A program made the position numbers and the translations under genes. The notes beneath the pieces are model-generated. The model made no database searches and had not been told where the DNA came from. It was given only the letters and a program-made list of their open reading frames with translations. This document shows positions 21,601 through 22,500 of a stretch of 22,500 bases of DNA, one piece after another. This DNA comes from Sphaeroforma sirkka (Eukaryota; Opisthokonta; Ichthyosporea; Ichthyophonida): the NCBI GenBank assembly GCA_001586965.3, contig LUCW03001356.1:45001-67500 (forward strand). Reading direction: 5' to 3'. How positions within the stretch are numbered: position 1 is the first letter of the stretch; every line of letters begins with the position of its first letter.

Positions 21601-22487
21601 TTCTGGGCGAGGAGTCTGAGTTTCTGGGTGAGGAATCCGAGTTTCTGTGTGAGGAGTCTGAGTTTCTGTGTGAGGAGTCTGAGTTTCTGTGTGAGGAGTC
21701 TGAGTTTCTGTGTGAGGAGTCTGAGTTCCTGTGTGAGGAGTCTGAGTTTCTGAGTGAGAAGTCTGAGTTTCTGGGTGAGGAGTCTGAGTTTCTGTGTGAG
21801 GAGTCTGAGGTTCTGTGTGAGGAGTCTGAGTTTCTGTGTGAGGAGTCTGAGTTCCTGTGAGGAGTCTGAGTTTCTGTGTGAGGAGTCTGAGTTCCTGTGT
21901 GAGGAGTCTGAGTTTCTGTGTTATCGACCTGCGGCCGATCATTAGACGATGTCTGTGTGGAAGTGTGCGCACATACAGGCCTCCAGAACTATCATGCCGC
22001 TCTGCAGTTGTATAAGGAGAGCTGACCAGTAGGTGCATTTGAGACATTTCAAATCCGGGGGTTTAACGACTGCGACAGGGCGATACGACAATGCAATTCA
22101 CTAGAGCATGTCAGTCCTCCCGCTCTCAAATCAGTACAAAGTTCATTGTATAAGCAGGGCTATGACTTCGTACTAAAACTTCCAACGAAAAGCACGGGAG
22201 GGGTGCTCAAACGCATCAATCTATAGCAACGCATCGCAAACACAGAGACTACATACCTGTGAAACGCTGTTATCTGTACCACTCGCCACGTGCATCTCGT
22301 TCATGGTCTTGAGAGTCAGCGGTTGCCTAGAGGCGACCGAGGCGACCCCGCCGACGTCAGCATTCGCGACATCACTCGTATTGGTTTCGTACGATCCTTT
22401 GTCGGTCTGAAACTTCAGTGATGGCCTTGTAGGACGTACAGCTGTGGTGCAATCAAATGTTATTGCTGTGTCATTGTACTGTTCCAT
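9249..22487 (-). CDS. Giant CSRNP-like nuclear protein, about 14 exons
   Basis: Exons in transcription order: 22487-22257, 21928 (or 21915)-20446, 20186-20101, 19785-19628, 18920-18266, 18063-16549, 16081-13368, 12987-12880, 12603 to an unresolved end, an unresolved start to 12385, 12120-12059, 11139-10985, 10494-10426 and 9467-9249. Outside the unresolved area every junction is GT-AG with matching phase, giving about 2,510 residues. ATG 22487 has a good context (A at -3, G at +4) and an in-frame stop just upstream. The C-terminal 170 residues match the CSRNP domain of animal cysteine/serine-rich nuclear proteins (AXUD1 family), reported as sequence-specific nuclear transcription activators. 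The rest is low-complexity Ser/Thr/acidic sequence plus coiled coil, without a family I recognise. Basic patches argue for a nuclear location. A split into two genes is possible but less likely, because no promoter-sized gap separates the parts. Confidence 0.72.
9468..10425 (-). other. 958-bp intron splitting the CSRNP domain
   Basis: The donor GTAAGT at 10425 and the acceptor AG at 9468-9469 are phase 0 on both sides. About half of the intron is the AT-rich repeat at 9490-9970. A competing acceptor at 10383-10384 would give a 17-codon terminal exon (10382-10332) ending in TAG, an alternative short form lacking the Cys block. I prefer the long form because it restores the conserved family order. 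Confidence 0.65.
9490..9970. repeat. AT-rich interspersed tandem repeat
   Basis: Degenerate units of about 50 bp contain AAATACATATGCATAC, TTAGTACATATATCTAC and ATACGCATACTTTAATAC. A pure TA run sits at about 9608-9652 and a shorter one near 9943-9960. Confidence 0.9.
10495..10984 (-). other. 490-bp intron, no further feature seen
   Basis: It lies between the exon 11139-10985 (donor GTGTGC) and the exon 10494-10426 (acceptor CTACAG). It is mostly unique sequence. I see no exon, repeat or RNA gene in it. Confidence 0.6.
11368..11442. repeat. ~38-bp duplication in an intron
   Basis: Two copies of CCCACCACTGTCTAAGTGTA followed by CAA(T/C)(A/G)CCGAACNGAT lie in the intron 12058-11140. The remainder, 11140-11673, is otherwise unique, with no exon seen. 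Confidence 0.85.
11674..12052. repeat. ~30-bp minisatellite with TACTAGTA core, about 12 units
   Basis: Units follow CTACCTACCCCTGATACTGT plus ACTAGTACAA, with GACACTGT and ATACTCT variants. TACTAGTA is palindromic in nearly every unit. The array ends within about 6 bp of the 5' splice site at 12058 of the minus-strand CSRNP gene, so it forms the start of that intron. Confidence 0.92.
12446..12987 (-). other. Ser/Thr-rich exons ahead of the CSRNP domain; junction unresolved
   Basis: Exon 12987-12880 joins phase 1 to phase 1 with an exon starting at 12603. The frame then reads TTDSATTAGDRAQTSTTSHG, continues with more Ser/Thr and KRKRRIDVS, and meets TAA at 12448-12446. The conserved KKPRIRFGQVEV lies a few codons further on in another frame. 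Options are: donor GTGAGC at 12517 to acceptor AAG at 12399 (122-bp intron, phase 0); skipping from donor 12845 to acceptor 12418 (phase 2); a one-base frame slip in this sequence; or a true stop giving a second isoform. Human CSRNPs also have a Ser-rich, Lys/Arg-rich stretch just before KKRVRF, which favours this exon belonging to the same protein. Confidence 0.6.
12988..13367 (-). other. 380-bp intron
   Basis: It joins exon 16081-13368 (ending in phase 1, donor GTTGGT, a weak consensus) to exon 12987-12880 (acceptor ACCACCAG). The phase-consistent join creates an Asp codon. I see nothing else in it. Confidence 0.6.
13368..16081 (-). other. 2.7-kb exon: acidic Ser/Thr-rich region with basic patches
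   Basis: A single open exon encodes about 905 residues, rich in Ser, Thr, Ala, Gly, Asp and Glu and without predicted globular segments. Basic patches include CRRHKRKAS near its start and RRRPSSKGKAKAKTPNKS in the middle, good nuclear-localisation candidates. Two neighbouring segments, DITDVSSAVVPTDVGGEK and GITGSSSTVVRTDSGREK, are a diverged internal duplication. The first codon is completed by the preceding exon (AG plus G, Arg). Long open frames on the opposite strand of this exon are shadows of its biased codon content. Confidence 0.78.
16082..16548 (-). other. 467-bp intron
   Basis: Donor GTATGT at 16548, and acceptor CCTTGTCCAG ending at 16082, both phase 2. The joined reading is SGDDD-R-PKQTV. 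The intron interior is unique sequence. Confidence 0.75.
16549..18063 (-). other. Coiled-coil exon with basic TP-rich tail
   Basis: The exon's first half is heptad-like and rich in Glu, Leu, Arg and Gln (for example ELDRVHQETAKLGAEKKAFE and LREQLVLRQSALEERE), predicting a long coiled coil likely used for self-association. A 46-residue unit ending QAEAGRITMLKI occurs twice, the first copy being split by the upstream intron. The second half is Ser/Thr-rich with TPVKLTRRRSMRVSG, GVSTRRKTRKG, STPRKWGFSPKS and QTPKALD. Several of these fit the S/T-P-x-K/R form favoured by cyclin-dependent kinases. GVSTRR recurs in the next exon. Confidence 0.75.
18266..18920 (-). other. Exon: Thr/Asp-rich linker entering the coiled coil
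   Basis: Acceptor TGTAG ends at 18921 and donor GTGTGT starts at 18265. The exon opens with SAEPDAKLSTGTSVVVDFME, runs through low-complexity acidic Thr/Ser sequence, and closes with LRSERAIFEKLVVDQAEAG, the first half of the duplicated coiled-coil module. Intron 18265-18064 is 202 bp. The upstream intron 19627-18921 (707 bp) shows no exon or repeat. Confidence 0.75.
19628..19785 (-). other. Exon: Pro/Gln-rich linker
   Basis: The acceptor follows a T-rich tract and CCAG, and the donor is GTGAAT at 19627. Only one frame fits both flanking phases (2 in, 1 out). It reads PLPTLLEHNMPLLPEQTD and then TPQRPQTKPSPINAQQDG. No domain is recognised; it is probably flexible. Confidence 0.7.
20101..20186 (-). 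other. Exon: short Pro-rich linker
   Basis: Acceptor CGCACAG ends at 20187 and the donor is GTATTT at 20100. It reads VVEQRDDIPHSPPAKLQEPI and then GASHENIE, ending with two bases of a Ser codon completed by the next exon. The 86-bp length and both phases fit its neighbours. Confidence 0.7.
20446..21928 (-). other. Exon with TQ/TP heptad array and a unique tail
   Basis: The exon opens with the heptad array, then about 280 residues of unique, partly hydrophobic sequence such as SPFTFSGFLMQGLEWVDAQ, QVIPPTPKYVQLLGMSSFGV and LFDERLAQMGIQLQGREE. These may be short binding motifs or a small fold I do not recognise. The donor is GTACGT at 20445, phase 0. The start is ambiguous. AG at 21929-21930 gives the heptad frame immediately, but one unit near 21857 lacks two bases. 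AG at 21916-21917 instead reads the first three units in another frame (KLRLLTQELRLL), and the same two-base gap then brings it into the heptad frame. Confidence 0.7.
21310..21920 (-). repeat. 21-bp coding minisatellite, about 29 heptads (TETQTPH)
   Basis: On the minus strand the unit is ACAGAAACTCAGACTCCTCAC or a close variant, encoding T-E-T-Q-T-P-H. Almost all copies keep TQ and most keep TP. Variants include TGTQTPH, TETQTSH, TETRIPH and TQTQSPR. A longer unit of several heptads (TTHTQTQSPRTK, then PHTGTQTPH and TQTSH) occurs twice, showing higher-order duplication. Unit length is a multiple of three, so copy number can change without loss of frame, apart from the two-base-short unit near 21857. 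Confidence 0.93.
21929..22256 (-). other. 328-bp first intron
   Basis: Donor GTATGT at 22256 and acceptor GGCCGCAG ending at 21929 (or CACAG ending at 21916). I see no other feature. An in-frame ATG at 22047 would extend the heptad exon upstream if exon 1 were not used. Confidence 0.6.
22257..22487 (-). other. First coding exon of the CSRNP-like gene
   Basis: It encodes 77 residues starting MEQYNDTAITFDCTTAV and ending ASGTDNSVSQ. An in-frame TGA lies just upstream of the ATG. The segment is Thr/Ser/Ala-rich, like the rest of the protein, and has no signal peptide or membrane segment. Only 13 bp of upstream sequence is in the window, so the promoter cannot be judged, and an acceptor-like AATAG just before the ATG leaves a 5'UTR intron possible. 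Confidence 0.68.
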
Positions 22488-22500
22488 GATGCCTATTCAT

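Noticed and set aside
20167-22047. The heptad exon as a stand-alone gene starting at the ATG at 22047
   Set aside because: The donor at 20445 and the phase-matched downstream exons show that it is one exon of a larger gene. The ATG at 22487 with its own donor gives a better start.
1-22500. Mobile elements, virus-like elements, tRNA or rRNA genes, CRISPR arrays
   Set aside because: I saw no reverse transcriptase, transposase or capsid-like frames, no terminal repeats flanking a coding body, and no RNA-gene signatures. The regular arrays here are minisatellites with adjacent units and no spacers.

Overview
This is nuclear DNA of a eukaryote. Both recognisable genes are split by GT-AG introns of about 200-990 bp, and the introns are packed with microsatellites and private minisatellites. 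The two protein families, NDRG and CSRNP (cysteine/serine-rich nuclear protein, AXUD1-type), together suggest an animal or a close unicellular relative. The genome style would suit an ichthyosporean-like protist, but that placement is inference. I see no operons, tRNA or rRNA genes, CRISPR arrays or coding mobile elements.

Positions 1-5807 (+ strand): an NDRG-family gene. Nine exons join with matching phases into a 332-residue alpha/beta-hydrolase-fold protein. An acceptor-like site at 42-43 suggests a further exon upstream of the window. Nearly every larger intron carries its own tandem repeat.

Positions 5808-9248: a spacer between two convergent genes, with no coding exon I can support. 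It holds a 20-bp telomere-like repeat, an AT-rich minisatellite of about 750 bp, a 67-bp duplication, a poly-T tract and a 30-bp repeat.

Positions 9249-22487 (- strand): one very large gene that I assemble from about 14 exons by phase-matched splice sites, giving about 2,500 residues. From N to C terminus it encodes a Thr/Ser-rich start, about 29 heptads of the TETQTPH type, short Pro-rich linkers, a coiled-coil region with a duplicated module, about 1,000 residues of acidic Ser/Thr-rich sequence with basic nuclear-type patches, and a CSRNP domain at the extreme C terminus. In animals this domain is N-terminal in much smaller proteins, so the giant N-terminal extension is the most notable object here.

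Two places need transcript data: the start of the heptad exon, where one repeat unit lacks two bases, and the junction around 12385-12603 that joins the Ser/Thr region to the CSRNP domain. No functional link between the two genes is evident; they simply converge tail to tail.
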